The notes under the pieces: model-generated
Told to the model about the DNA's origin: nothing
The model's input: only the letters and a program-made list of their open reading frames with translations
Databases searched by the model: none
Translations under genes and position numbers: made by a program
Part shown: positions 51,621-59,217 of the stretch, one piece after another
Numbering within the stretch: the first letter of the stretch is position 1
Layout of the letters: the number at the start of each line of letters is the position of its first letter
NCBI GenBank assembly: GCA_009377745.1
Contig: WHTK01000019.1
Coordinates: forward strand, 1 to 64,000
Source of the DNA: Dehalococcoidia bacterium
GTDB taxonomy: Bacteria > Chloroflexota > Dehalococcoidia > DSTF01 > WHTK01
Length of the DNA: 64,000 bases
Reading direction: 5' to 3'

Positions 51621-54431
51621 ATGGTGGATTATCGCGCAACCGAGCTGCTCGACAAGCTCATCAAGTGCTTTACGTGGAAACCTCAGTCCAATGAAGAGCG
51701 TAACTTGATCGTCCTGGGTGACATCGTGCACTCTCCGACTTTAACGTATCTCACTGATGAGGAGATAAGAATTACCTCCGAGCTGCAAACGCATCTTTCT
51801 CCTGACGACTGGGCCCAGTTACCCAACCTCGTCACCAGACGCAGACTCGAGGTGGCGGAAGAGTCGTTTTTCAAGCGCCGCCAGGAGGAAGAGCGGCGCG
51901 AGGCGGAGGTCAAAGCGAGGCGCCAAGAAGCGGAGCGTGCAGCGCGCGAAGAGCGTGACAGAATCAAGGGCGAGACGGAGAGCAAGGCGCGAAAGGCTGT
52001 TCTTGTCACCCGGCTCAAGGGTCTGTTTCGATCAGACTTCTTGTCTGCTGACGACGCTTTCGATTCCGATCCTGACGCCGCGCTCCTCTCCGCCGACGAG
52101 TATGCCGAACTAAAGATTAGTTTCGTACATGATTGGGGCGCACGAGAACTCCCGAAATCTTTTTTACTCGACGACGAACAGGCGGCCGCGGTCGCAGCTA
52201 CGCGAGGAAACGTCCAAGTCGTGGCGCGAGCAGGAACCGGCAAGACGCGAACGCTCGTGGCGCGGGCCGTCTTTTTGCAGAAGCACTGCGGAATCTCTCC
52301 TCGCTCCTTGCTCCTTCTCGCATTCAATAGAAAAGCGGCGGACGAGATGAAACTTCGCCTGACTGATGTACTGGGCCGGGACCAAGACCTGCCTCACGTC
52401 ATGACCTTCCACGCTCTGGCCCACGCGCTGGTGCATCCCGATGAGGAGATGCTTTTCGATGACGTCTCGACTGATCAATTCGGGCTAAGCCGCGTGGTTC
52501 AGGATGTAATCGATGAGCACATTCGATCCCAGGAGTACGGACAACGAGTTCGCGAATTGATGCTGGCTCATTTCCGAAATGACTGGGAGCGCATCGTTGA
52601 AGGGCGTTTTCAGTTGTCGATCGATGAATTTCTCGCCTACCGGCGCGCCCTCTCCAGAGAGAGTCTCAAAGGTGACTTTGTAAAGTCGTATGGAGAGAGG
52701 GTCATCGCGAATGCACTCCTCGAGCACAGTGTTGAGTACCGATACGAGAGAAACTTTCGCTGGAATGGTCTCAACTACCGGCCTGACTTCACCATCCCCA
52801 CTTCGTCCGGCGGGATCGTAATCGAGTATTTTGGGCTCGCCGGTGACCCGGATTATGACGAAATGTCGCAGCAAAAGCGGGACTTCTGGCGACAACAAGG
52901 GGACTGGACATTTCTTGAGTTCTCTCCCAGGGATCTGACGGATCCGGAAGCTTTCGTTGCTACATTGCTGCAGAAGCTCCAAGAAGGGGGAGTATCCAGT
53001 CGTCGCCTGTCTGAAGACGAGATATGGGAGCGCATACGAGTCAGGGCGCTAGATCGCTTCACTGAAACCACGAAGTCCTTTGTTAGCCGGTGTAGGAAGC
53101 TTGATCTGCGCGCCGCTGACCTGGAATTGCGCATTGCCGGTCATCGTGCCTGTTCGAATGCAGAGAAGCTTTTCCTTGAAGTAGCTCTTCCCGTTTATGA
53201 ATCGTATCTGCGCCGGCTGGCCGACTTGAACAAGGAAGATTTCAGTGGGCTTGTCTGGCGGGCAGTCGCACTCGTGCGCAATGGTCAGACCAGTTTCGTG
53301 CGTGATAGAGGACGCGAGCGCGGCGACCTTTTTGGTCTACGGTTCGTGATGATCGATGAGTTCCAGGACTTCTCACGGGTGTTTTTTGATCTCGCGGCTG
53401 CAGTCTGTTCACTTAATAGAGATGTCCGGTTCTTCTGTGTAGGTGATGACTGGCAGGCAATCAATGGATTCGCGGGATCTGACTTGCGCTTTTTCACGAG
53501 CTTCTCTGAATATTTTCAAGATGCTGTAAGACTCTACTTGCGCAGTAACTACCGCTCTACAAAGACGGTCGTGCAAGCCAGCAACGCGCTGATGATCGGC
53601 CGCGGCCCAGAGGCTGAAGGCTCGCGATCTGAGCGTGGCGAGGTCCTTCTGTGCCGTATGGATGAGTTCACGCCCTCCGAAGTCGAGACGGAGCAACATA
53701 ATGGTGACGAAATCACCCCCGCAGTGCTTCGGCTGGTCTGGCGTTTTCTCGGCCAAGGGCGAGAGGTGGTCTTGTTGTCCCGGAGAAATGGCCTGCCCTG
53801 GTACGTGAGTTCTGGCAACTCCGCTAGCATGCCTGCAGAAGCCTTAACAAGGTTCGTGGCACGACTTCAGTCATTCCTGCCTGAGGATGACGGCAAACGT
53901 CTCACTGCCTCAACCACGCATAGATATAAAGGCCTTGAAAAATCAGCCGTGATTGTTTTGGATGCCGTCGAGAGAAGCTACCCATTGATACATCCCAACT
54001 GGGTTTTCCAGAGAGTGTTTGGAGATAGCATCTCTCAGATCGAAGATGAGGAAAGACGGCTCTTCTATGTAGCCCTTACAAGGGCTGCGGATTCGCTGGC
54101 ACTTGTTACGGAAAAGGGCCGTCTGAGTCCATACTTACAGGACATCGCACGATCCTTTCAGGTGCCCTCTCTCCAATGGGCCGCTCTGCCACCTGTACCA
54201 TCGCTGGAGAATGAACGGCTAGAAGTCAGGGTGTTCCATGCATTTAACGTCATGGATCAACTCAAGGATCTCGGCTACCACTTCCGCGTTAGCGGCGACG
54301 ATAAGTACTGGAGCCGGGCAATCCCAGCAGAGAACTTCTCCTTTGACACGCTGCTCAGTCAGCCATGGGTGAAACCTGGTGTAGGGATCCAGGTCTATTC
54401 GGAAGGTGGGGAGTTGCTACACAAGCGTTGA
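51621..54431 (+). CDS. UvrD/Rep-like superfamily 1 helicase with inserted nuclease-like segment
   Basis: This 936-residue protein runs from ATG 51621 (CGGAG 6 nt upstream). The N-terminal region has a charged coiled coil (about 85-125). The helicase begins with a Q motif DDEQAAAV (about 184-191), Walker A AGTGKT (204-209) and AFNRKAADEMKLRL (motif Ia). An insert at about 355-440 has GERVIANALL, YRPDFTIP and IVIEYFG, resembling a PD-(D/E)xK nuclease (Asp389, Glu402). Walker B is MIDEFQDFS, then GDDWQAINGFAGSD, and motif VI is VALTRAADSLALV. It is lower in GC than its neighbours. As the only intact gene of the tRNA-Cys island, it may act in defence or element maintenance (inference). Confidence 0.85.
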   Translation: MVDYRATELLDKLIKCFTWKPQSNEERNLIVLGDIVHSPTLTYLTDEEIRITSELQTHLSPDDWAQLPNLVTRRRLEVAEESFFKRRQEEERREAEVKARRQEAERAAREERDRIKGETESKARKAVLVTRLKGLFRSDFLSADDAFDSDPDAALLSADEYAELKISFVHDWGARELPKSFLLDDEQAAAVAATRGNVQVVARAGTGKTRTLVARAVFLQKHCGISPRSLLLLAFNRKAADEMKLRLTDVLGRDQDLPHVMTFHALAHALVHPDEEMLFDDVSTDQFGLSRVVQDVIDEHIRSQEYGQRVRELMLAHFRNDWERIVEGRFQLSIDEFLAYRRALSRESLKGDFVKSYGERVIANALLEHSVEYRYERNFRWNGLNYRPDFTIPTSSGGIVIEYFGLAGDPDYDEMSQQKRDFWRQQGDWTFLEFSPRDLTDPEAFVATLLQKLQEGGVSSRRLSEDEIWERIRVRALDRFTETTKSFVSRCRKLDLRAADLELRIAGHRACSNAEKLFLEVALPVYESYLRRLADLNKEDFSGLVWRAVALVRNGQTSFVRDRGRERGDLFGLRFVMIDEFQDFSRVFFDLAAAVCSLNRDVRFFCVGDDWQAINGFAGSDLRFFTSFSEYFQDAVRLYLRSNYRSTKTVVQASNALMIGRGPEAEGSRSERGEVLLCRMDEFTPSEVETEQHNGDEITPAVLRLVWRFLGQGREVVLLSRRNGLPWYVSSGNSASMPAEALTRFVARLQSFLPEDDGKRLTASTTHRYKGLEKSAVIVLDAVERSYPLIHPNWVFQRVFGDSISQIEDEERRLFYVALTRAADSLALVTEKGRLSPYLQDIARSFQVPSLQWAALPPVPSLENERLEVRVFHAFNVMDQLKDLGYHFRVSGDDKYWSRAIPAENFSFDTLLSQPWVKPGVGIQVYSEGGELLHKR

Positions 54432-54449
54432 AGTGCCGTCGTCCATTCG

Positions 54450-54610
54450 CTAACCTGCCACGTTGACCTGCTTCTCAGCGATGTTGACCTGAATGGATGG
54501 CCATAGCAGACGGCGCACCTGGCCAGCGTCTTAATCTCTGCCAAGTAGCGCTTCTGGCACTGGGTCGCTCGCCGCTCTAAGAACTCGACCTGGTGTTGCG
54601 GCCCGGTCAT
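54450..54610 (-). pseudogene. Small mobile-element protein remnant, frameshifted
   Basis: From ATG 54610 the frame reads MTGPQHQVEFLERRATQCQK-RYLAEIKTLAR. It then loses frame by one base near 54520. The next frame continues with VRRLLWPS and QVNIAEKQVNVAG to TAG 54450. That ending is typical of a short hypothetical protein common in mobile DNA (KTLAxVRRL... QVNIAxKQVNVAG). It converges with the helicase gene. A single base restores one frame of about 53 residues. Confidence 0.6.
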
Positions 54611-54780
54611 TGTTCTAAATTACGGATTGACTCATTGTGATGCAGCACGAGCCAACTTGAGCGGACCTGATTGACGCGCAACCCCTTCCGCCGCTAAAGA
54701 CCGGCATCGAGAGGTTTGCTGCCAAGGCTCGTCATGATCAACGAAGCGGCCTGTCATCGGCCGCTTCGTATCTGAGTTAT

Positions 54781-54855
54781 TGGAGGCGACGGGCGGATTC
54801 GAACCGCCGATGGGGGTTTTGCAGACCCCTGCCTTAACCACTTGGCCACGTCGCC
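54781..54855 (-). tRNA. tRNA-Cys (GCA)
   Basis: The minus strand folds as a full cloverleaf. Acceptor GGCGACG pairs with CGTCGCC, the anticodon stem GGGGT pairs with ACCCC, the loop CTGCAAA contains GCA, and the T arm contains GGTTCGAATCC. CCA is encoded at 54783-54781. It marks the right edge of the island 51434-54784. Confidence 0.93.
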
Positions 54856-54856
54856 T

Positions 54857-54943
54857 TGGTGCCGAGGAGGGGATTTGAACCCCTACGCCCTTGCGAGCAC
54901 GGCCCCCTCAAGACCGCGTGTCTACCGATTTCACCACCTCGGC
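54857..54943 (-). tRNA. tRNA-Leu (GAG)
   Basis: Acceptor GCCGAGG pairs with CCTCGGC. The anticodon stem CGGTC pairs with GGCCG (one G-U) around the loop TTGAGGG, giving anticodon GAG. A long variable arm (TGCTCGCAAGGGCG) is typical of tRNA-Leu, and CCA is encoded. It lies 1 nt upstream of tRNA-Cys and is probably cotranscribed. Confidence 0.92.
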
Positions 54944-55043
54944 ACAGAGGAGCGGGCGCGTACAAGCCAAAAGCTGCACGCCAGACGCGCCGAGCAAGCA
55001 TAGCAAAGCCATCGGCGGGGGAACAAGGCGAATCGAAGCTCGA

Positions 55044-55781
55044 TCAGCCGATCGGCGCGGTGGGAGAGTAGGCGTCGCAGGCCTTGATGCCACCCTTGAG
55101 GCTGAGGTCGAAGGCCTTGCGGCGCTCCGCCGCGGTGCCGTGGTCGCGGCCGGGACCCTCGGCGGAGCCGATGCCCTGAAGCAGGGCGCCGGCGTCCTGC
55201 AGGTCGTCCGGGTCTTCGAGCCAGCTCTGCGCCTTGGCGTACCGGGCCCAGGCGCCGGAGATGCAGTCGGCCTGGTTCTCGAAGGCGACGCTCTGGGCAG
55301 CGGTGCGCGGTAGCGGCAGATCGAGCGCGAACTGGACGTGGTGGCCCCACTCGTGCGCCAAGCCGATGGCGGGAGCGGCGTCGCCGGCCTGCTTATAGAA
55401 GGTCCAGAGCAGGTCCTGGCCGATGTAGATGGTCTGGTTGCCGCCGCAGTACTCATAGGCCTGGCTGTTCGAGTAGCCGCAGACGCCGGCGGCGGCGCGT
55501 CCTCGCGGGACGAAGACGATGCGCGGCTGGCTCAGCTTCGGGTACTGAGACTCGAAGAAGGAGGCGACCATCGGCGTTATCGTGTCGAGGTAGTCGTCCA
55601 TCTCGGCGTAGGCGAAGCAGCCCTCGAGGGAGCCGCCGCAGCGGGAGCCAGCGACGGTCTGAGCCGGGGCGGGAGTGGCGGTCGCGGCCGGCAGCGTGGG
55701 CGCGCCGGTCGAGGCGCGGTCGAGGGTCGAGCAGCCGGCGAGGCCCAGGGAGAGGATGAGGGCGAGGATGAGCATCTTCAT
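55044..55781 (-). CDS. Lipoprotein putative neutral zinc metallopeptidase (YpfJ-like)
   Basis: This is a 245-residue protein. The lipobox LAGC has Cys17, followed by an Ala/Thr/Pro linker. The mature domain carries PRIVFVPRG, CGYSNSQAYEYCGGNQTIYIG and the zinc motif HEWGHHVQ at about 143-150. ENQADCISGAWARYA supplies the downstream Glu/Asp. This order is that of the COG2321 putative neutral zinc metallopeptidase family. The substrate is unknown. It lies upstream of the tRNA pair in the minus direction. Confidence 0.9.
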   Translation of the reverse strand: MKMLILALILSLGLAGCSTLDRASTGAPTLPAATATPAPAQTVAGSRCGGSLEGCFAYAEMDDYLDTITPMVASFFESQYPKLSQPRIVFVPRGRAAAGVCGYSNSQAYEYCGGNQTIYIGQDLLWTFYKQAGDAAPAIGLAHEWGHHVQFALDLPLPRTAAQSVAFENQADCISGAWARYAKAQSWLEDPDDLQDAGALLQGIGSAEGPGRDHGTAAERRKAFDLSLKGGIKACDAYSPTAPIG

Positions 55782-55973
55782 GCGATCAGCTTCGCATGCG
55801 ACGCTGGCGGGTTGGCTATGCAGGCACTAAGGGAGTGTTAAGAGTCGATTTGTGATGCCGGGGGGCAAAGGGCTCTACAGCAAAGTTTGACCGGTATGAC
55901 CGCCAACAACCGAGCGTGCAATGAGAGAAGAAATTGTTTAGCAATACCAATGAGGTGATAAACTCATCGGAAT

Positions 55974-56453
55974 ATGAGCGTGAATATTGGTAACAATTAC
56001 TTCACTGGAGTTCCGTTTCCTCTCGTCCTGTACGACAGGTTCTTCCACATCTACGAGGATGGAAAGAGTTTCAATCTCGACGTTTTCCGATGGGATGAGA
56101 CTACTAAGAGTGCCACCTATGAGGTTCTTGCTGGCAAGCCTCAGAACGAGGAGATTTCGACCAACCCAACAGGCATCGTTACATTTGCTAACCAGCTTGG
56201 GGTTTTCCTCTTCAAGTTCCGGCCAAAGCCCGGAGTATCGCAAATCTTCGGGCAAGTGCCCGTCGATGATCTCTGGGAGGTGCGGATCAGCGACAGGAAG
56301 ATCGAAGTTTATCGGGGCGAGACGCTTGTTGTGACGCTTGAGCGAGATCAAATGACCAACATGAAGATTGGCTTGCAACTTTTCCCAGATGGTTCTCTAG
56401 CTATAGGCGTTAATCGGCTCCCAGATGGTATGCAGCTAGTACCGCGTATCTAA
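55974..56453 (+). CDS. Orphan protein of unknown function, AT-richer
   Basis: This 159-residue soluble protein is predicted mainly beta: alternating hydrophobic strands such as LVLYDRFFHIYEDGKSFNLDVF, IVTFANQLGVFLFKFR, WEVRISDRKIEVYRGETLVVTL and KIGLQLFPDGSLAIGVNRL. There is no signal peptide or metal motif. Codon use is visibly richer in A/T than its neighbours, suggesting acquisition. There is no classical ribosome site; TAAACT lies 9 nt before ATG. It is convergent with the ABC transporter operon. I do not recognise the family. Confidence 0.7.
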   Translation: MSVNIGNNYFTGVPFPLVLYDRFFHIYEDGKSFNLDVFRWDETTKSATYEVLAGKPQNEEISTNPTGIVTFANQLGVFLFKFRPKPGVSQIFGQVPVDDLWEVRISDRKIEVYRGETLVVTLERDQMTNMKIGLQLFPDGSLAIGVNRLPDGMQLVPRI

Positions 56454-56482
56454 GAAGGCCTGCGTTAGACGGAACTCCCTCA

Positions 56483-57310
56483 CTACCGGCTCATGGACGT
56501 ATAGCGGCGCACGGCCAGGGGCGCGAAGATCGCGACGATGACGGCCACCCAGATCAGGGTCAGCAGGATCGGCTCCTGGGCGGGGAATCCCGAAGATAGC
56601 GTTGGGTTGGGGTTGCCCCACAGCTCGCGGACGGCGGCCGTCAACGCGCTGGTGGGATTCCAGGCGGCGAGAGGCTCCAGGAACGCGGGCAGGCTCTCCG
56701 GCGGGACGAAGACGTTGGACAGGAACGTGATCGGGAAGATGACCGTGAACGCTACCTGGTTGGCAACCTCGACCGTCGGGACCATCGTCCCAAGCCAGAC
56801 GCCGACCCAGGACATCGCGAAGACGAAGAGCAGGAGCAGGCCGACGCCGGCCAGGAACTCCAGCGGCCCGGAGTGCACCCGCCAGCCGACGGCCAGGCCA
56901 GTAACCATCAACACCACCATGATGCCGCTCTGGTAGATGACATCGAAGATGGTGCGGCCGCTGAGGACGGCGGAGCGCGCCATCGGCAGGGAGCGGAAGC
57001 GGTCCATGAGGCCTTTGTTGATGTCGTCACAGATGCCGATGGCCGTGGTGGCGGAGGCAAAGATCACGGTCTGGGCGAAGATGCCGGGCATGAGGAACTC
57101 GCGGTAGGAGCCGCCACCCGGCAGGGGGATAGCGCCGCCGAAGACGAACGCGAAGAGCAGGACGAACATGATCGACTGGAGGATCGCGAAGATCGCCAGC
57201 TCGGGGATGCGCGGCACCCGCTTGAGGTTGCGCCCGGCGATGATCAGGCCATCGCGCGCCGCCTGCCTGAGGCCGCCCTGCTGGATGTTTACAGCTGGTT
57301 CGGCTGTCAT
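56483..57310 (-). CDS. ABC-2 type transporter permease (DrrB-like)
   Basis: This 275-residue membrane protein has six hydrophobic segments. Family stretches are RNLKRVPRIPELAIFAILQSIMFVLLFAFVFGG, YREFLMPGIFAQTVIFAS, GLMDRFRSLPMARSAVLSGR and FVPPESLPAFLEPLAAWNPTSALTAAVRELW. Such permeases export drugs or glycolipids together with a DrrA-type ATPase. Its ATG overlaps the stop of the upstream ATPase gene as TAATG, so translation is coupled. Confidence 0.93.
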   Translation of the reverse strand: MTAEPAVNIQQGGLRQAARDGLIIAGRNLKRVPRIPELAIFAILQSIMFVLLFAFVFGGAIPLPGGGSYREFLMPGIFAQTVIFASATTAIGICDDINKGLMDRFRSLPMARSAVLSGRTIFDVIYQSGIMVVLMVTGLAVGWRVHSGPLEFLAGVGLLLLFVFAMSWVGVWLGTMVPTVEVANQVAFTVIFPITFLSNVFVPPESLPAFLEPLAAWNPTSALTAAVRELWGNPNPTLSSGFPAQEPILLTLIWVAVIVAIFAPLAVRRYTSMSR

Positions 57311-58323
57311 TAATCCCTCCCCTGCTCGCGTCCCGCCGGTTCGGCTTCGCGCTCTTCTTCCGTGGCCGGCGCCACTTCCGCGCTGTGGCCGGTAAGGGCC
57401 AGGAACACGTCATCCAGGGTCGGCCGGCGCAGGCCGATGTCGTCGATGGGCACGCCGGTCTCATCCAGGCTGCGGATCACCTGGACCAGGCGTTGGGCGC
57501 CGCCGCCGCTAGACATGACGATCCGGCGCTCGTCCTCGTCCACACGGGGTTCGGCGGCTCCATTTTGGACCAGCGCTTCGATGGCGCGCGGAATGTCAGT
57601 CCCGTGGCGCAGGACAATTTCGATCCGCTCGCCGCCAACGTTCGACTTCAGCTCATCCGCTGTGCCGCGGGCGATGATCCGGCCGTGGTCTACGACTGCG
57701 ATGGAGTTGGCCAGCTCATCGGCCTCCTCCAGGTACTGGGTCGTGAGCAGGATGGTCGTGCCGCCGCGCACCAGGTCGCGGATGACGTCCCACATGCCGA
57801 GGCGGCTGCGCGGGTCGAGCCCGGTGGTCGGCTCGTCCAGAAAGAGGAGTCGCGGCCGGCCGATGAGGGCGCTGGCCAGGTCCAGGCGCCGGCGCATGCC
57901 GCCGGAGAAGGTCTTGACGGGCCGGCCTGAGGCCTCCATGAGGTCGAATTGCTCCAGGAGCTCGCCCGCGCGCCATGCCGCTTCGCCGGAGGGTAGCTGG
58001 TAGAGCCGCCCGAACATGATGAGGTTCTCGCGGCCGGTCAGGTTCTCATCGACGGCGGCGTACTGTCCCGAGAGACCGATGACCGACCGCAGCTGTTGCG
58101 CTTGCTTGACGACATCGAAGCCCGCGACGGTGGCGTGGCCGGAGTCAGGCCGCAGCAGGGTTGCCAGGATGCGGACGGTGGTGGTCTTACCGGCGCCGTT
58201 CGGCCCCAGGAGGCCGAGGACGCTGCCTTCCTCAACCGTGAGGTCGAGGCCGTCCAGGGCGCGCACCTCATTCTTACCGGACCGATAGACTTTGGTCAGG
58301 CCTTCAGCCGTAATTGCTTGCAT
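57310..58323 (-). CDS. ABC transporter ATP-binding protein (DrrA-like)
   Basis: This 337-residue ATPase has Walker A GPNGAGKT at 40-47, the Q-loop in IGLSGQYAAVDENLTGREN and the signature FSGGMRRRLDLASALIGRP. Walker B LLFLDEPTTGLDPRSR and the switch His (TTQYLEEAD; here Gln replaces His) follow. A C-terminal DrrA-type regulatory domain of about 90 residues comes after it. It powers export with the permease at 56483. A strong promoter at 58516-58544 drives the two-gene operon. Confidence 0.94.
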   Translation of the reverse strand: MQAITAEGLTKVYRSGKNEVRALDGLDLTVEEGSVLGLLGPNGAGKTTTVRILATLLRPDSGHATVAGFDVVKQAQQLRSVIGLSGQYAAVDENLTGRENLIMFGRLYQLPSGEAAWRAGELLEQFDLMEASGRPVKTFSGGMRRRLDLASALIGRPRLLFLDEPTTGLDPRSRLGMWDVIRDLVRGGTTILLTTQYLEEADELANSIAVVDHGRIIARGTADELKSNVGGERIEIVLRHGTDIPRAIEALVQNGAAEPRVDEDERRIVMSSGGGAQRLVQVIRSLDETGVPIDDIGLRRPTLDDVFLALTGHSAEVAPATEEEREAEPAGREQGRD

Positions 58324-58515
58324 TCAGTACCTCACGCGCCAATGCTGCGGAAAATCCGAGGACTCGGCGTGTTACTCGCGCCGGCCAACTGAGCCGCACA
58401 AGCGACCAGGATTCCGGCGCACTTTGTCAGGATAAAACCTGACGCGGCCGGAGGTGCAAGGTTGAAGTGGCACTCACCTTGCGAACCATCGCCATAAAAA
58501 GCGAATACTCCCTCA

Positions 58516-58544
58516 GTTATATTCTGAGAGCCGCTGAGTGTCAA
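58516..58544 (-). promoter_or_regulatory. Near-consensus promoter of the DrrAB-like operon with overlapping dyad
   Basis: On the minus strand TTGACA, a 17-nt spacer and TATAAC are found. CTCAG-AATATAA-CTGAG flanks the -10 and may be a repressor operator. Confidence 0.7.
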
Positions 58545-58794
58545 CCTGAGAAGGAGACGCTACCCTCTGGAAGCGGTGCATGTCTGGGAAAGGATTGGGA
58601 GGCGAAATGAACGATAGGCAGTCCTTGAGCGCCATCGGTGAGCTACGCCGCCGGGCTGGGGGACATGAAGAGCGGCGCCCTGTTAAATCCGGGAGGACCC
58701 CTGAGCCGATCTAGAAATGTCTGCCCGTGCTTTCCAGAGCAGTCTCTTACGCACTTTACCTGGCGTAGTAAACCGCGGAGCCAGATTCAGATTC

Positions 58795-58839
58795 TGGCAG
58801 GAGCGGAGGGACTCGAACCCCCAACCTGCGGTTTTGGAG
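58795..58839 (-). repeat. 3' half of tRNA-Trp (CCA anticodon) without 5' half: putative att site
   Basis: On the minus strand CTCCAAA (loop with CCA), ACCGC, a variable region, T arm GGGGGTTCGAGTCCC, acceptor CGCTCCT, G and encoded CCA are present. The sequence 5' of the anticodon loop does not fold as a tRNA (GCGAC opposite ACCGC). It is probably a displaced attachment-site copy at the left edge of an integrated element. Confidence 0.75.
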
Positions 58840-58955
58840 GTCGCTTCCCGGCCAATCTCTAGTCACATTGAGTCACTTCTTTCGCGCTTTTCCATCGTGA
58901 ATGGGCGTTTCGAGTCACACCTATTCACATCCAGCTACAGCAGCTAACACGTCAC

Positions 58956-59141
58956 ATGGTTAGCAAAATGGTTAGCATTCCGAATGACGATGGCTTCTTC
59001 TGTCCGGGCTGCCAAAGGTTAACAGCAACGGGAGAGTGGAAGCTGATCTTTCGTCGGATACGCGGTGAGAGGGACAATCCGCCAGCCCGCGTACTACGCC
59101 ATACAACGTGCGACGAGATTGTCTACTTCCTGCTAAAATAG
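58956..59141 (+). CDS. Small Cys/His protein in the element
   Basis: This is a 61-residue protein; the first ATG is 58956 and an alternative is 58968 after a repeated ATGGTTAGCA. The motif FFCPGC at about 15-20 and LRHTTCDE near 48-55 make a C-x2-C ... H-x2-C set able to bind one zinc. The middle is basic (KLIFRRIRGERDNPPARV). Such tiny zinc proteins are frequent in phages and plasmids. A terminator follows at 59188. Confidence 0.6.
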   Translation: MVSKMVSIPNDDGFFCPGCQRLTATGEWKLIFRRIRGERDNPPARVLRHTTCDEIVYFLLK

Positions 59142-59187
59142 AGACAGTCAAATAAGGTTCGCAGATCGCTCTGCGTGGTGTATCAGG

Positions 59188-59217
59188 CCGGCCCAGGTCA
59201 ATTGGAGCCGGTTTTTT
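59188..59217 (+). terminator. Intrinsic terminator with T6
   Basis: CCGGC (59188-59192) pairs with GCCGG (59207-59211), extended by CCA/TGG with one bulge, then TTTTTT. It directly overlaps the TTG start of the methyltransferase gene. Confidence 0.6.

Larger units (their letters stand above)
58324..58955. other. 632-nt region: ABC operon leader and promoter, then tRNA-Trp fragment and element edge
   Basis: It contains the promoter at 58516-58544 with a leader of about 190 nt, and the tRNA-Trp 3' fragment at 58795-58839. Open frames here read the typical tRNA-derived ERRDSNPQPAVLEV phrase and are not genes. Confidence 0.6.

Noticed and set aside
54632-54841. Minus-strand open frame of 69 codons
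   Set aside because: It covers part of the tRNA-Cys gene and has no protein-like features.
58332-58544. Minus-strand open frame of 70 codons ahead of the ABC operon
   Set aside because: Its start codon is the TTG of the -35 box, so it cannot be translated from the mapped-looking promoter; it is the operon leader.
58638-58947. Open frames reading ERRDSNPQPAVLEV near the tRNA-Trp fragment
   Set aside because: This phrase comes from translation of a tRNA 3' end and is a common false gene call.
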